From positions 212,356,399 to 212,420,398 of the forward strand of contig BTPG01000005.1 in the NCBI GenBank assembly GCA_036245525.1: a DNA stretch of 64,000 bases, read 5' to 3'. Under the pieces are notes generated by a model. That model saw only the letters and a list, made by a program, of their open reading frames with translations, ran no database searches and was not told the DNA's origin. Below, in pieces: positions 9,932-20,430 of the stretch. The position numbers were made by a program, and so were the translations under genes. This DNA is from Semisulcospira habei (lineage: Eukaryota > Mollusca > Gastropoda > Semisulcospiridae). The stretch's first letter is position 1, and the number at the start of each line of letters is the position of its first letter.

Positions 9932-12900
9932 ATGACGGACAATTCTCAAAACCCTGGCTCATCAAACCCTGGCTCATCTAGTTTAAGAAACGTGTTTCAC
10001 ACAACAGACTTGCCTATATCTAATAGTAACAATGTCTATGAATCAATAGAAAACTCTTTTTCTGTCATACAACAAAATCTTATCACAGGCAGTGTTAAGA
10101 TTCAGATTGTTGCTAAAATAGAATTTACTAGAGTAGACAGTGAAGTGATTGTATCTTATATATCAACAAGACAACACACAGTTAACACAAGAAGAGAATT
10201 GGAGAACGTGTTTAGAGACAGACTATTACCTGACTTTCTCCAGGCAATTGACAGTGCAAACATGAAGGGGTCTGGCTGGCACGAAGGGCATGTGCATGAA
10301 CTACAATTAAAGCAGTCAAGGTAATATCCTATACTAGGTAAATCATGGTTACCACTGCCAACAGAGGTTGCAAACAAAAAGGCTGTAGTTAACATACAGA
10401 ACAATGACAATTTCTGTTTCATGTGGTGTGTGCTTGCTAAACTACACTTTGTAAAATCAAAACCTGAACGTGTATCTACTACACTAAATTTGTAAATGAA
10501 CTCAACTTCAGTGGCATTGAGTTCCCTGTTAAAATAGACGACATAGACTTGTTTGAAGAACTAAATCCTGGTATATCTGTAAATGTGTTTGTGTGGGATA
10601 ATGTGTCTGTTGACAAGTTACAGCCAATTAGAGTATCACCTCTGGCTCCAACATATGGGCAGTCAGAAGATAAACATGTTGACATGTTGCTAATCGGTGA
10701 TGACAATAACTTTCACTACACAATTATCAGGAGTATGTCACGTCTAATTCATGGTCATACAACAAAACACAAGGGCAAACAGGTAGTTTGTAAAAAATGT
10801 TTACAGAGGTTTTCCTCCATAAAAGTAGCAGACAAACACGTCCTACGCTGCAGGTCAGCTGATGACATACAAACTGTACTTAAGTATCCAGATCCTGGTA
10901 GTCAAGTATATTTTAAGAACTATGGGAATCAACAAAAGCTGCCGTTTGTAGTGTACGCTGATTTCGAATCACTGGTTGTTCCGTATGAGGGTCCTGTTCC
11001 AGAGTCATTACCAAAGACTATAAAACTGAGTGACCAAGTGGTGTGTTCTTTTGGATACATTATTGTTAGGTCAGACGGTCTTCATTCAGAACCTGTTATC
11101 TACAGGGGTGAAAATGCAGCATGTCTGTTTTTAACAGAAATGAGACAACTGTATAGTCAGGTAGTACAGTATCTCACAACATGTCAGATGCCTTTGGTGA
11201 TGACAGAAGAAGACAAACTAAAATTTGATACAGCAGAGAAGTGTTGGATTTGTGAACAGCCTTTAGGTGGTGATAAAGTTCGTGACCATGATCACATAAC
11301 TGGGCGTTACAGAGGTGCCGCACATAACAATTGTAACTTGTTATTAAAAACAGATCCTAAGACACATAAGTTACCAATCTTTTTTCACAATCTCAAAGGG
11401 TATGATTCACACATTATCATGCAGGCTGTTGATGAGTCTTACAAAAAAATTAGTTGCATTGCCCAGACAACTGAAAAATACTTGACTTTTAGATTGGACA
11501 ACAAATTAGCATTTTATGACTCCATGCAACATTTGTCTTTAGGTCTTGCTAGTCTGGCAGAAGGACTGACTGAGTATCCAATAACGAGTAAATATTTTGA
11601 GCCAGACTTGATTAAGAAAGGTGTTTATCCATATGAGTACATTGATCACTGGGTTGTGTTTGAAGAAACAAGACTGCCACCAAAAGAAAAATTTTATTCT
11701 ACACTAACTGGTAAAGGTATTTCTGACTCTGAATATCAACACGCACTTGATGCATGGGATAAACTAGGGTGTCAGACAATTGGTGATTACCACTATCAGT
11801 ACTTGAAAGCTGACGTTTGCTTACTAGGAGACGTATTTGAAAGTTACCGTGAAAAGGGTTTGTTACACTACAGTCTTGACCCAGCTTGCTACATAACTAG
11901 TCCTGGCATGACATGGGATGCATTTTTGAAATCCAGTAAGATATTTATAGACCTGTTGTCTGATCGTACGATGGGTGAAATGGTGGAACGTGGATTGAGG
12001 GGAGGCATTAGTATTGCAGCGAACAACTATGCAAATGCCAACAACAAATATCTGGACAGTTATGGTGACCTTGACCTTGGGTTTGACCCCTCGAGGTCAA
12101 GGTCATTCATTACGTACCTTGACGCGAACAACTTGTAAGGGTTCGCGATGTGTGAGTTATTGCCCTTGAAAAACTTTTGTCTGCATGATTTGTCACAGTA
12201 TGACATAACAGACATAACAAACAGTATTATTAATCTTGACCGAAACGATGCTAAGGGTTGGATCTTTGAAGTAGACCTAGAGTACCCACACCACCTACAT
12301 GATTACCACAATGATTATCCGTTGGCTGTTGAGAAAATGAGTATGACAGGGAAAAAAGAAGACACCAAACTTGTGCCAAATCTAAATGACAAATTCAATT
12401 ACGTGTGTCACTATCGCTTGTTGCAGTTTTACATCAGACATGGGTTAGTACTAAAGAAAGTTCACAGAGGAATTCAATTTGATCATAGTGCTTTCATGAA
12501 AGATTACATAATGAAGAACACAACCCTTCGTGCCAGAGACGGCAACACTGCATTTGACAAAGACTTCTTTAAGCTTATGAACAATGCCTGTTTTGGCAAG
12601 ACAATGGAAAATCCTCATCACCGCAAAGATGTGAGACTGGTCACAACTGAATCGGGTGCTATTAAACTTACAGGCAAGCCACAGTACACAGGGTACAAAG
12701 AGTTTCATTCATCATTGTATGCTGTGTCACTCAAAAAAAAGATTGTTAAACTGGACAAGCCAGTATTTATTGGTATGGCAATCTTGAGTTGTCAAAACTG
12801 GTGATGCTTGAATTTTATTATGATTACTTCAAATTAAAGTATCCTGAGTGTCGTCTGCTATACACTGACACTGACTCTATGATCATTGATGTGTGTACTG

Positions 12901-13412
12901 AAGACTTTTATGAAGACATGAAAACAGAGTTACACATGTATGACACATCTGATTACCCAAAAGATCACCCACTGTTTAGCACACAAAACAAAAAAGTGCC
13001 TGGTAAGTTTAAGGATGAACTAAATGGTGTGCCTATAGTTGAGTACGTTGGACTGAGATCAAAAATGTATTATATACTGCACCAAAAGGGTAGTCAGTCA
13101 AAAGCCAAAGGAATCAAGAAAACAGCGATAAAAAATAAAGACATCCGTCATGAACATTATAAGGAAGTGTTAGATGGTGCATTAATGCCTGATTATCCAA
13201 ACAAGTCACTGAGATCAAACAAACATAATCTTGAAATGATCCAAACACATAAGAAGTCACTTGCAATAAGGGATACAAAACGAGTGTTTTTCAGTAAGGA
13301 AAAAGCTTATGCACAAGGTCATTACAGGCTCAAGTTATCTGATGAAATAGCTGATGAACTGGTTGATGAACTAATTGATGAGTTAGTTACTGAAATGAGT
13401 AACGGTGTCTGA
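9932..13412 (+). pseudogene. Protein-primed type DNA polymerase B, two stops and two frameshifts
   Basis: About 1,160 codons, the usual size for Polinton PolB. Exonuclease motifs: VVYADFESL (Exo I), FHNLKGYDSHII (Exo II), YQYLKADVCLLGDVF (Exo III). A zinc/HNH-like segment CWICEQPLGG...RDHDHITGRYRGAAHNNCN precedes Exo II. Polymerase motifs: A, TYLDANNL, is cut by TAA (12136-12138) where Tyr is expected; B, KLMNNACFGKTMENP; C, LLYTDTDSM. Other lesions are TAA at 10322-10324, a 1-nt loss near 10480 and a 1-nt loss near 12785. It would replicate the element from a terminal protein. The 3' end overlaps the convergent integrase by about 30 nt. The start ATG follows AATAAAA. Confidence 0.93.
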
Positions 13413-14373
13413 GGGAATAATCTGTAATTCTTCTCTGACAAATGCCCTCTGGGGCGCAGGGTCGAACAGGTAATATATTGTTGCGTCAGGACCGTCAGGA
13501 CCGGGAATTATTTTTTTTATATTATGAACAGACGTGGACCAGATGGTGTCTGTCGCCCTGCGTCTGACATCATTTTCTGATTCTCCGGGTTGATATAAAT
13601 ATCTCACCTGTTTAGTAAATAAACTTGTGTCTGGTGCCTGGGTTGGTCCTTTTTTTGGCTCTGTAATTGATTTCAATTTAATAGCATCAGCAGGTTTTGG
13701 GTGTCCTTCATTGTTCATTGCTTTTATCACATGTGGTAATCTCTAAACCCACTCTGTGTTCCGGGTGTCATGCATGAGTTCCTTTGAATACTGGTAACTA
13801 AAAAGTCTTTCTGATAACTGTTTGTTAAAGTTTTCTACAATTGCCTGTGATCTGTGCACACCTGGAATGCCTCGTCTGACCAGTAAGCCATGCTTCGCAA
13901 ATAACTGATTAACAGCACCTTTGAATTCTGATCCGTCATCGACCTGCACAAGTCTGGGGTATCTTAAAGGGCCACGACTATATATTTTTGTTTAAGCAGT
14001 AGCAACTGTCCTGGCTGTTTTGTCATATATGGGTTCAGCGTCTTTGAACCTTGAAGCAATGTCAACGACAGTTAATGCATACTTGTATCGTTTCTTTCTT
14101 ATTGTGTCATGTGGTAAGAACAAAAGGTCCATTTGGTGTGTGTCATTTGGTGTAGTGTTTACAAAATGAGGCCTTGTTATTTTTCTTGGAGCAGGGAGAT
14201 ATATCTGCCAAATTGCATGTCTCTGTAACCATTGCTTGACTTGATTGAGTGATACATCTCCGCCCACAGCGGCATGTAATTTCTGAATAGCTGTTGCTCC
14301 TTTATAATTATAATTATACTCCTGATGGTGAGTAATATATTTTTGATAGTTTATTTTCTACCCCGGGGTTCAT
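13383..14373 (-). pseudogene. Polinton rve-family integrase, multiple lesions
   Basis: Homologous to the copy B integrase. It shows the first Asp in THQMDLLFLP, the second in QVDDGSEFKG and Glu in HRSQAIVENFNKQL (34 residues between second Asp and Glu), followed by a C-terminal DNA-binding-like region with VRYLYQPGE. Lesions: the N-terminus is out of frame after an AT-rich insertion near 14310, a TAA follows the TVATA stretch (about 13992), and a TAG (about 13743) replaces a lysine codon of copy B. The probable start (14371-14373) overlaps the end of the upstream 146-residue gene, as in copy B. It would catalyse integration with the 6-bp duplication. Confidence 0.88.
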
Positions 14374-14791
14374 TTCTTCTAGCAATATAAAGTCCAGTAA
14401 AAAATACAAATGTCATTCCCACTAGAACAAAAATTATCTCCCCGTTTCTTTGTTCTGTACTCGGTTTGTAATAGTCACTTAGTTTCGGTTTTGGGATAGA
14501 CATGTCTTCACCTGTGACGAGATAGTATTCACGGATTGCTTCGTCTGTATTTGAAAACGTATGTTGTGCGTGGCCTTCAAGCCTGAGTTTTTCATTAATG
14601 AAATCAAGTTTCTCAATTCTATTCTTTTCATAATCCTGTTGGGCTTGTGCGAGTTTCTCAGATGCCTCATTTTGACGTTTCATTTCTTCTGCAGATTCTT
14701 CTCTACCCATTTTTGAAAAGAGATAGTTTGATCCGCTAAATGCGAGGGCGTTAACCATGGCACCACCAATCATAATAGCTATCGTCGCCAT
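14351..14791 (-). CDS. Small membrane/coiled-coil protein of the Polinton, 146 aa, intact
   Basis: Begins with a hydrophobic segment (MATIAIMIGGAMVNALAFSG), then a charged helical region of about residues 28-75 (EESAEEMKRQNEASEKLAQ), then KPKLSDYY, a second hydrophobic segment (IIFVLVGMTFVFFTGLYIA) and a basic tail RRNEPRGRK. Two membrane segments around a helical domain suggest a virion membrane or assembly protein; this is inference. It is the same length and about 87% identical by eye to 53487-53927. Unnamed proteins like this accompany PolB elements in cnidarians and molluscs, as far as I recall. Confidence 0.8.
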   Translation of the reverse strand: MATIAIMIGGAMVNALAFSGSNYLFSKMGREESAEEMKRQNEASEKLAQAQQDYEKNRIEKLDFINEKLRLEGHAQHTFSNTDEAIREYYLVTGEDMSIPKPKLSDYYKPSTEQRNGEIIFVLVGMTFVFFTGLYIARRNEPRGRK

Positions 14792-14802
14792 ATTATTTTT
14801 AT

Positions 14803-15033
14803 TTACATAGAAACATTTTCGGGGATAATTCCTTGCTTGACAAGAAAATCTTTTGTCGCAATTGACGCTGTAACAACTGCAATTAGTTTAGCGCTGTCTT
14901 CAAAGTCAAGTCTACTCAGGTCTGCTGATTTCATTTTGAGTAGACTTTTTCCCAGCATAGAATAAGCTACTGCTAATCCACTGATTACGGCAGAGTGATA
15001 GACAAGGTTCATTAAGTTCTTTGAGTCATTCAT
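14803..15033 (-). CDS. Small two-helix membrane protein of the Polinton, 76 aa, intact
   Basis: Almost identical to 53245-53475. Two hydrophobic stretches, about residues 10-28 (VYHSAVISGLAVAYSMLGK) and 48-64 (AKLIAVVTASIATKDFL), are separated by KMKSADLSRLD. The start follows GCCTTAAAAAAATG. It sits 11 nt from the 146-residue gene and the two probably form one transcription unit. Conservation of an 76-residue frame in both copies, when neighbours are broken, argues that it is a real gene. Function unknown. Confidence 0.78.
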   Translation of the reverse strand: MNDSKNLMNLVYHSAVISGLAVAYSMLGKSLLKMKSADLSRLDFEDSAKLIAVVTASIATKDFLVKQGIIPENVSM

Positions 15034-15069
15034 TTTTTTAAGGCAATAAAAATTAAAATAATATTTTTA

Positions 15070-15531
15070 TTAGTGCATGATAAATGGGTCAACAACTTTG
15101 GATGTTACTGGTAATGTGGCGACTTATGGTTTTGTTTTTGGAGTGTCTGATTTTTTGGACACTGTACGAGTCTGTGGTTTGTATTTTTTGTATAATTGAT
15201 AACCTACGTAACCAAATCCGACAACAAATCCGGCAACTATATATTTTGTTGTTTGAGGTTCGGGGTCAGGGTCAGACTTAGTTGTTTGTCTCTCACTTTG
15301 ATGATGGTGTCCTGTCGGTGTTGGTACTGACGGTCCTGACAGTGTTGACGCCTGGTCAGTCACATGAGCCTTTTCTGTTTGCGCTTGAAGCTGTAATTTT
15401 TTTTGCCTGTTTCATTCGGCTAATTTTTTTCCTGCCTCAACCCTGCCTGGACTTTTAGTCTTAGTCACAGTTTGAACCTGCGTCAAAACAGGGTCGGGGT
15501 TTGGTTGTGGAGTCATCTGGGTTTCGTCCAT
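15070..15531 (-). pseudogene. Proline/serine-rich single-pass membrane protein of the Polinton, two nonsense codons
   Basis: Counterpart of the 165-residue intact gene at 52712-53209. The N-terminal half is rich in Pro, Gln, Thr and Ser, with KSPGRVEAGKKLAE, followed by a hydrophobic helix (KYIVAGFVVGFGYVGYQLY) and a basic KKYKPQTRTVSKK stretch. Copy A has TGA where copy B has TGG (Trp) after KKLAE, and TAA near the C-terminus; the frame then runs to TAA at 15070-15072. Its 5' part overlaps the 3' end of the next gene in another frame, as in copy B. Probable membrane protein, role unknown. Confidence 0.72.
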
Positions 15532-15987
15532 TTTCTTCTGCAGTAAAATTTATTTTTGAAAAATCAATATGACTCCCAGTAACAAGAAGGGTTACGACAG
15601 GAGCAAGGTAATTTCCAAACTTGTAAAACATGACACATGCTAATTTGCCTATTGAACTTGAAACAATAGGATTGCTTTCAAGGTCGTGTGATAGACTGTC
15701 ACTATCCACAGGTAGAAAGTGACTCACTGCTTTTGTGTATAGGCATACAAGTGATCGACTTAAATCACGAGTCATTAGTGAAGCGATGTGGTTTCATATT
15801 TCGAATGAAGCTTGATTAGTTCGTCAGCGGTGAGGGATTCTATGTCTTCTGTCATGTATTGTCTTCCTAGATAAGCCTTTGATTTGCCTGAGACAATTAC
15901 AGACAAAAGCCGTTGTTTTTTGGAGTCTAAGTCTTTGTTCTCTACAGCATTGATATCATTCAATAGGAGGATTTCATCAGGGTTCAT
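15461..15987 (-). pseudogene. Polinton protein of about 175 codons, frameshifted
   Basis: Two frames, 15987-15775 and 15775-15461, together match one continuous gene in copy B (51594-52806, less an insertion). A 1-nt loss near 15775-15790, beside TSLH, joins them. The first part has LLLNDINAVENKDLDS and YLGRQYMTEDIESLTADEL; the second has MTRDLSRSLVCLYTKAVSH and LACVMFYKFGNYLAPVVTLLV, a possible membrane helix. The start context is ATATAAATG. Function unknown. The gap between its start and the ATPase end is the right breakpoint of the inverted block. Confidence 0.68.
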
Positions 15988-16014
15988 TTATATTGTTATT
16001 TTAAAAAACAAAAA

Positions 16015-16626
16015 TTAATTTACTAACCCATACCCTGTGGGCTGATCTGTCTTTAAAATGAGCTTTAGATGCTTAGTTGATTTCAGTTTATTTTTTACAT
16101 CATCACGTTCATAATTATTTTGTATGACATCATTTTCTCTGAGACAGTCTTCAAAGCTGTCACGATCCTTACAGTAAAACAAACAGATAAACTTTAACTG
16201 TTCTCGAAAATCTTTCAGTACAGCATTATATTTTTGAGTGAGAATCCATACACTAATGTTTGTGTGTCTGCCACTAAAAGCAAGTTCTGCTAAAGTGTTT
16301 CTCTTCTTGACAATGTCTTTATCTGCAGAACAGTCATCAACAATAAACAACGTTAGCTGTCCTTCAAATTGCTTGTAAAAATATTGTAGGTGTTCATTCA
16401 GTTTTTTCTTAGGGTCGACTAAGTATATGTTGCTGTCAGTCCAAATGAATAAACGGTTGTGATAAGCTTTGTTGTGTTTGATTGTTGGACAAAATATTAC
16501 AATGTTTTCAAAATGGTGGATGTATCTTGTTTGTAATAAGTCAAGTATGAATTGAGTTTTCCCACACCCTGTGGCACCAACAAATAAACCACAGTGTGGA
16601 TCGAGTGTCATTAAGCCCCGGTTCAT
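16015..16626 (-). CDS. DNA-packaging ATPase (A32/FtsK-HerA-like), intact, 203 aa
   Basis: Walker A is GLFVGATGCGKTQF near the N-terminus (residues about 12-25), followed by IVIFCPT, and Walker B is LTLFIVDDCSAD. A downstream ISVWILTQKYN strand matches the sensor-type motif of viral packaging ATPases. Polinton and adintovirus ATPases of this class pump DNA into capsids. A longer frame starts at 16662, overlapping the MCP end, but the ATG at 16624-16626 has the A-rich context GTATTAAAATG and lies just before the conserved domain. The copy in B has the same length with few changes. Confidence 0.9.
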   Translation of the reverse strand: MNRGLMTLDPHCGLFVGATGCGKTQFILDLLQTRYIHHFENIVIFCPTIKHNKAYHNRLFIWTDSNIYLVDPKKKLNEHLQYFYKQFEGQLTLFIVDDCSADKDIVKKRNTLAELAFSGRHTNISVWILTQKYNAVLKDFREQLKFICLFYCKDRDSFEDCLRENDVIQNNYERDDVKNKLKSTKHLKLILKTDQPTGYGLVN

Positions 16627-16645
16627 TTTAATACACAATATAATT

Positions 16646-17929
16646 TTAATATATGTCTCCACTCAGTCTGCTTTCTGCAATATTGAGTTGTGCGTCATAT
16701 ATCAGGTACAAATATATGTTTATGGCTGCATCAGTTTCAACCTTCTTTTGTATCTGAATTGTTATTCCATCATTACCATTCTCGACAGTTCGTCCTGACC
16801 CATGAAGATAGTCGTCATCTGTACTACGAAGGTCTAGCCACAGTGCATATTTGTTTGTAAGATATTGTCCGATCCTAACGTCATACAGATGTAGATCTTT
16901 ACACGCAATGTTTGCGGGTTTATCTCTAATCCTTCCACCTGCAAAATACTTTGTGATCTCATCGTAGTGCTGGTATGGTAACATTCCTGAAGTGTACACT
17001 TGATTAGGGCGGTCTTCGATTGTACAAGAAAAATGTGTAATCTTAGGATTGTAGAATTTTTCTGAATCTCTTTTGTATGGAGCTGCTGGTTCAACAAACA
17101 ACATAAAAATACCTTTCAGTGACCTAGCAGGTGTGTTCAAGTTTATATTCCACATTGGATCACTCTTGTCTTTTTGCATTAAACTATGTCTAATTACCCT
17201 GTCATAATAAATTGGAAGTCTTGACTGGTACTGATTTTGAATAAGTCTGGCTAGTTCAGTGTGTGTGACAATTTCATATTCCAAGGAAATGTTAGAGATC
17301 TTATATGTTGCATCAGTGGCAGATGATTTAATAACTTTGGAGTAGTCATTAAAGGTTAGTTCAAAGCTCAGATGGTCATTCAGTGCTCCTTGATAATAAG
17401 GCAGATGTGCTGTTAGGATTTCAAACTCAAGTGGAATGTAAAATCTGGTTCCATATGTTTCTGCTATAATAACTTCCTTTGCTTCTGTTGTTGATTTATC
17501 TCCGGCATTGATTCGAATTTTACCAACATTAACAGACTGTATGCCTTGGTAAATACGGTCTTCTCGTTCTTCTCTTGTGAGCCAAAGATCTTTGTAACAG
17601 TAGAACACATCTGAGTTGTCAAGACTAAACACTTCCTGTCCTTCAAGTTTTACTTTAATAGTTTTAACAATTGCTCTGCCAAGATTGTCAACCAGTGTTC
17701 TGTTCACATCTGTGTCTGATGAAAGTTCAATATTAAATGCTAGGCGTGCAGTGCCAGGAACAATAACGTCACTGGGTCCTAGGTTTGGAAACTTGACTGT
17801 AAGTGTTTGGTTCTGGTCTATGGTACTAGGATTGTTCGTGATGATGATTGATTGTCGAATGCCCTTAACACCCAGAGGCTCACGTAGTTTTCTGTATGGG
17901 TCTAACTTTGATCCATAAGACTGTGTCAT
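16646..17929 (-). CDS. Probable major capsid protein (double jelly-roll type), intact, 427 aa
   Basis: A beta-rich protein with no hydrophobic segment. The central TRFYIPLEFEILTAHLPYY followed by LSFELTFNDYSKVI resembles the PLxF...P...L.f.l.fndy signature of double-jelly-roll capsid proteins. It lies immediately before the packaging ATPase on the same strand, the usual capsid-module neighbourhood. The frame opens at 17944, but the ATG at 17927-17929 sits in GCATAATAAAAATG and starts MTQSYGSKLD, so that start is preferred. It diverges from 17970 by 40 bp. It is conserved in copy B (about 93% by eye). It is shorter than typical Polinton MCPs, so the assignment needs a structure model. Confidence 0.65.
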   Translation of the reverse strand: MTQSYGSKLDPYRKLREPLGVKGIRQSIIITNNPSTIDQNQTLTVKFPNLGPSDVIVPGTARLAFNIELSSDTDVNRTLVDNLGRAIVKTIKVKLEGQEVFSLDNSDVFYCYKDLWLTREEREDRIYQGIQSVNVGKIRINAGDKSTTEAKEVIIAETYGTRFYIPLEFEILTAHLPYYQGALNDHLSFELTFNDYSKVIKSSATDATYKISNISLEYEIVTHTELARLIQNQYQSRLPIYYDRVIRHSLMQKDKSDPMWNINLNTPARSLKGIFMLFVEPAAPYKRDSEKFYNPKITHFSCTIEDRPNQVYTSGMLPYQHYDEITKYFAGGRIRDKPANIACKDLHLYDVRIGQYLTNKYALWLDLRSTDDDYLHGSGRTVENGNDGITIQIQKKVETDAAINIYLYLIYDAQLNIAESRLSGDIY

Positions 17930-17969
17930 TTTTATTATGCACAATAAAAAATAATAAATTAATAAAACA
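17930..17969. promoter_or_regulatory. Divergent AT-rich intergenic region between MCP and the coiled-coil membrane gene
   Basis: Forty bases, almost only A and T apart from TGCACA, separate two outward-facing ATGs. Both starts follow A-rich runs (ATAAAAATG and AATAAAACAATG). The same region is kept nearly unchanged in copy B (57791-57830), so it probably carries both promoters. Confidence 0.5.
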
Positions 17970-19205
17970 ATGGCAGCAGGAGGATTTAATCATGAAGATT
18001 TTGAAATGTATGTCATGAATGTCTCAGATACCAGTATCACAGATATGACTGGAATTGTAACTACTTCTAGTATGTATCACGAACTGTTAAAAGACAAAGT
18101 AAACTCATTTTATGACAGTGTTGGTGTCCACCCAGATGTAATAGATCCTAATCAGTTTGAATATGATAAAGGACACTTATTTGTAAATACAGACAGAGGG
18201 AAAATAAATCTAACACATAAAAATAATCCTTCTAAGTTTAGAGCTTTAAGTACAATTAAAGGTGAAGTCGGTGGTAACTCTGGGTTGGCAAGATACCTTG
18301 GAATTGGTGGGTCTCCTGTCTCCCAAAGACTTGTTAGTGCGCTTCACAACACGCAAACAAAGTTGCCAACAGGGCAAGAGATTGAAATGGCACCAGTAAC
18401 AAGCCTGCCAGAAATAACAAACACAGTGATACAAGAAACTTCATTTACTGAAGGGCAATTAAATGATGCTATGAAAACAATAGATGACCCACCTTTGTCA
18501 ATGAGGGAGATTATGGGATTGGATAAATCATTACAGACAATAAGAGGTGAGATGGTAAACAATGTTGCCAAACTGGGTGAGCTTGATAAACACATAGAAT
18601 GAGAAAAAGAGAAACTGGCTACCGCAGACAATGGAAATCTTGACACAGAAATGAAAGAAAGAATACAACACAGATTAAATGATTTGCAGATAGAAAGATC
18701 AGGGCGGTTAGAAGTGATTAGTATCGGGAGACAAAAACTGAAAATACAGGTCAACAGGATTAGGGAAACTATTCAGAAAATACTTCACGAAGACACAACT
18801 CTGGCTGAGAGACTTAAAACACTCTTCAGAGAACAGGGTATCACTATTGCTAGTTTAATTACAGCTCTTGGGTTTATTATCAGTACTTTTGTGTTGGCTG
18901 TCTCCGGTGCTGGTGGACCCGGTGGTAGTTCAACACCGCCAGCCCCGGCACCTTCACCAGCCCCCACAGACCCAAAAGACTTACAGTCATGGGTAAAGAA
19001 ACAACTGTCTCACATATCAGACTTGCTTAAGACATTGGCTCTGAAAGCAATGGACGCTTTGCCTGGCATTATAGGCACTGTTGTCAGTTGGTTGATTAGT
19101 ACTGCAGCGAAGGCAGTAGGGTTTATGGCAGAACATGTATGGGTATTTTTGGTGACAGTAGGAGGGTTGATGGTGGGTTATTTAATGAAACAGATAAAGA
19201 AGTAA
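17970..19205 (+). pseudogene. Coiled-coil protein with C-terminal membrane segments, single TGA
   Basis: Homologous to the intact 410-residue gene 57831-59063. Reading order: acidic N-terminus; GGNSGLARYLGIGG region; a long charged coiled coil (about residues 185-290); a hydrophobic segment ITIASLITALGFIISTFVLA; a proline-rich linker; then LPGIIGTVVSWLI and a last segment VWVFLVTVGGLMVGYLM with a KQIKK tail. The only lesion is TGA at 18600-18602, where copy B has CGA (a CpG transition). Likely a virion membrane or internal structural protein; inference. Its 3' end overlaps that of the convergent gene by 24 nt in both copies. Confidence 0.8.
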
Positions 19206-20430
19206 TACTCCTAATCCCGTTAGTCCTATTACCAATGCAGTTCTCTCTGACTCATGAGTGACAGGGGTTGGTGTTGACTGTACTGGTTGTATGGGTGCCG
19301 GTGATGGGGCCGGTGCCAGGGCTGGGGCCGGGGCCGGGGGTGTTACCATCTGTAATGATTTTAATGACTGTACATGTGTGGTTGTGGCCCCCAAGTTTAC
19401 AGATTGATTGAGTCCTAATTTTTGATCACGACCTGCAACAATGATTTCATTATTATAATTTGTTATTGTCCCCATTTGGAGTTGAAGGTCAGAGGGTAAC
19501 ATGTATAACCCGATGCCAACTACAAAGTCAACTTTTGATCTGGCATATCTGAGTACGTCTTGGTAGCGTTGTATGCTTGATTTGAGATCAACTACTGAAT
19601 TTACTGAATCTTCCAGGTTTGCAAGAAACTGTTTTTGTGCTTCAAATTTTCCACTTCCATTCAAAATGTTTGATTTTGTTAGTGATTGTGCACCTAGTAT
19701 ACACCAGACATATGTTCTGATTGACTCATTTATGCGCTCGACTCCTGCTTGAGTAAACCCGTCACTTTTGTCTAAAACAAATGTGGTCCAGGCATTAGAC
19801 TGTTTCTGTTCTATTGAGCCTAACCAGACTTCAGATTTAGATGAGAATGAAGTGTAACCAGGGTAGTAATCTTGAGGGTATTGTCTGTGACTCATAGCAT
19901 AATACAGTGTACCCATACCATTGTGATCATCAAGTTTTTGTGTAAAGTCATACTTGGGGCTGATGTTAAACTCATTACAGATGCATTCAAATGCTTTCAT
20001 ATCCATGGGGTTATTAAACCTGTTGAAACTGGATTCAGTGGGTAGTGGTGTATGCAGTTCTGACAGTATACGTCTAAGCTGGTAATAAGTGTGGAAACGA
20101 TATACTGACCTAATCAGTTTGTTTGAGTGATTCAAGTGGTCTGTAAATGAAACACCACAGCCTGTAGTAGAACATAGTATAGCAAAATTGAGTTGGTTTT
20201 GAAACATCTGTAGTGGACTTGAAGACCACTTTCTTGCAGTTGAGTCATCTGTTATTGGAGGGTTTAGGTAATGGTCAAACGGATTTGGTACTTTGACTTG
20301 GAATAAATCTTGTTCCGACACAGCAATATCAAGCTGGTTTAGTTGAATTATTTTCTGTTCATAAGTAGGTGCAACATTGTACTTGGCATCTACATTAAAT
20401 TGAAATGCGTTTGTTGTGGTAATGGTTGGT

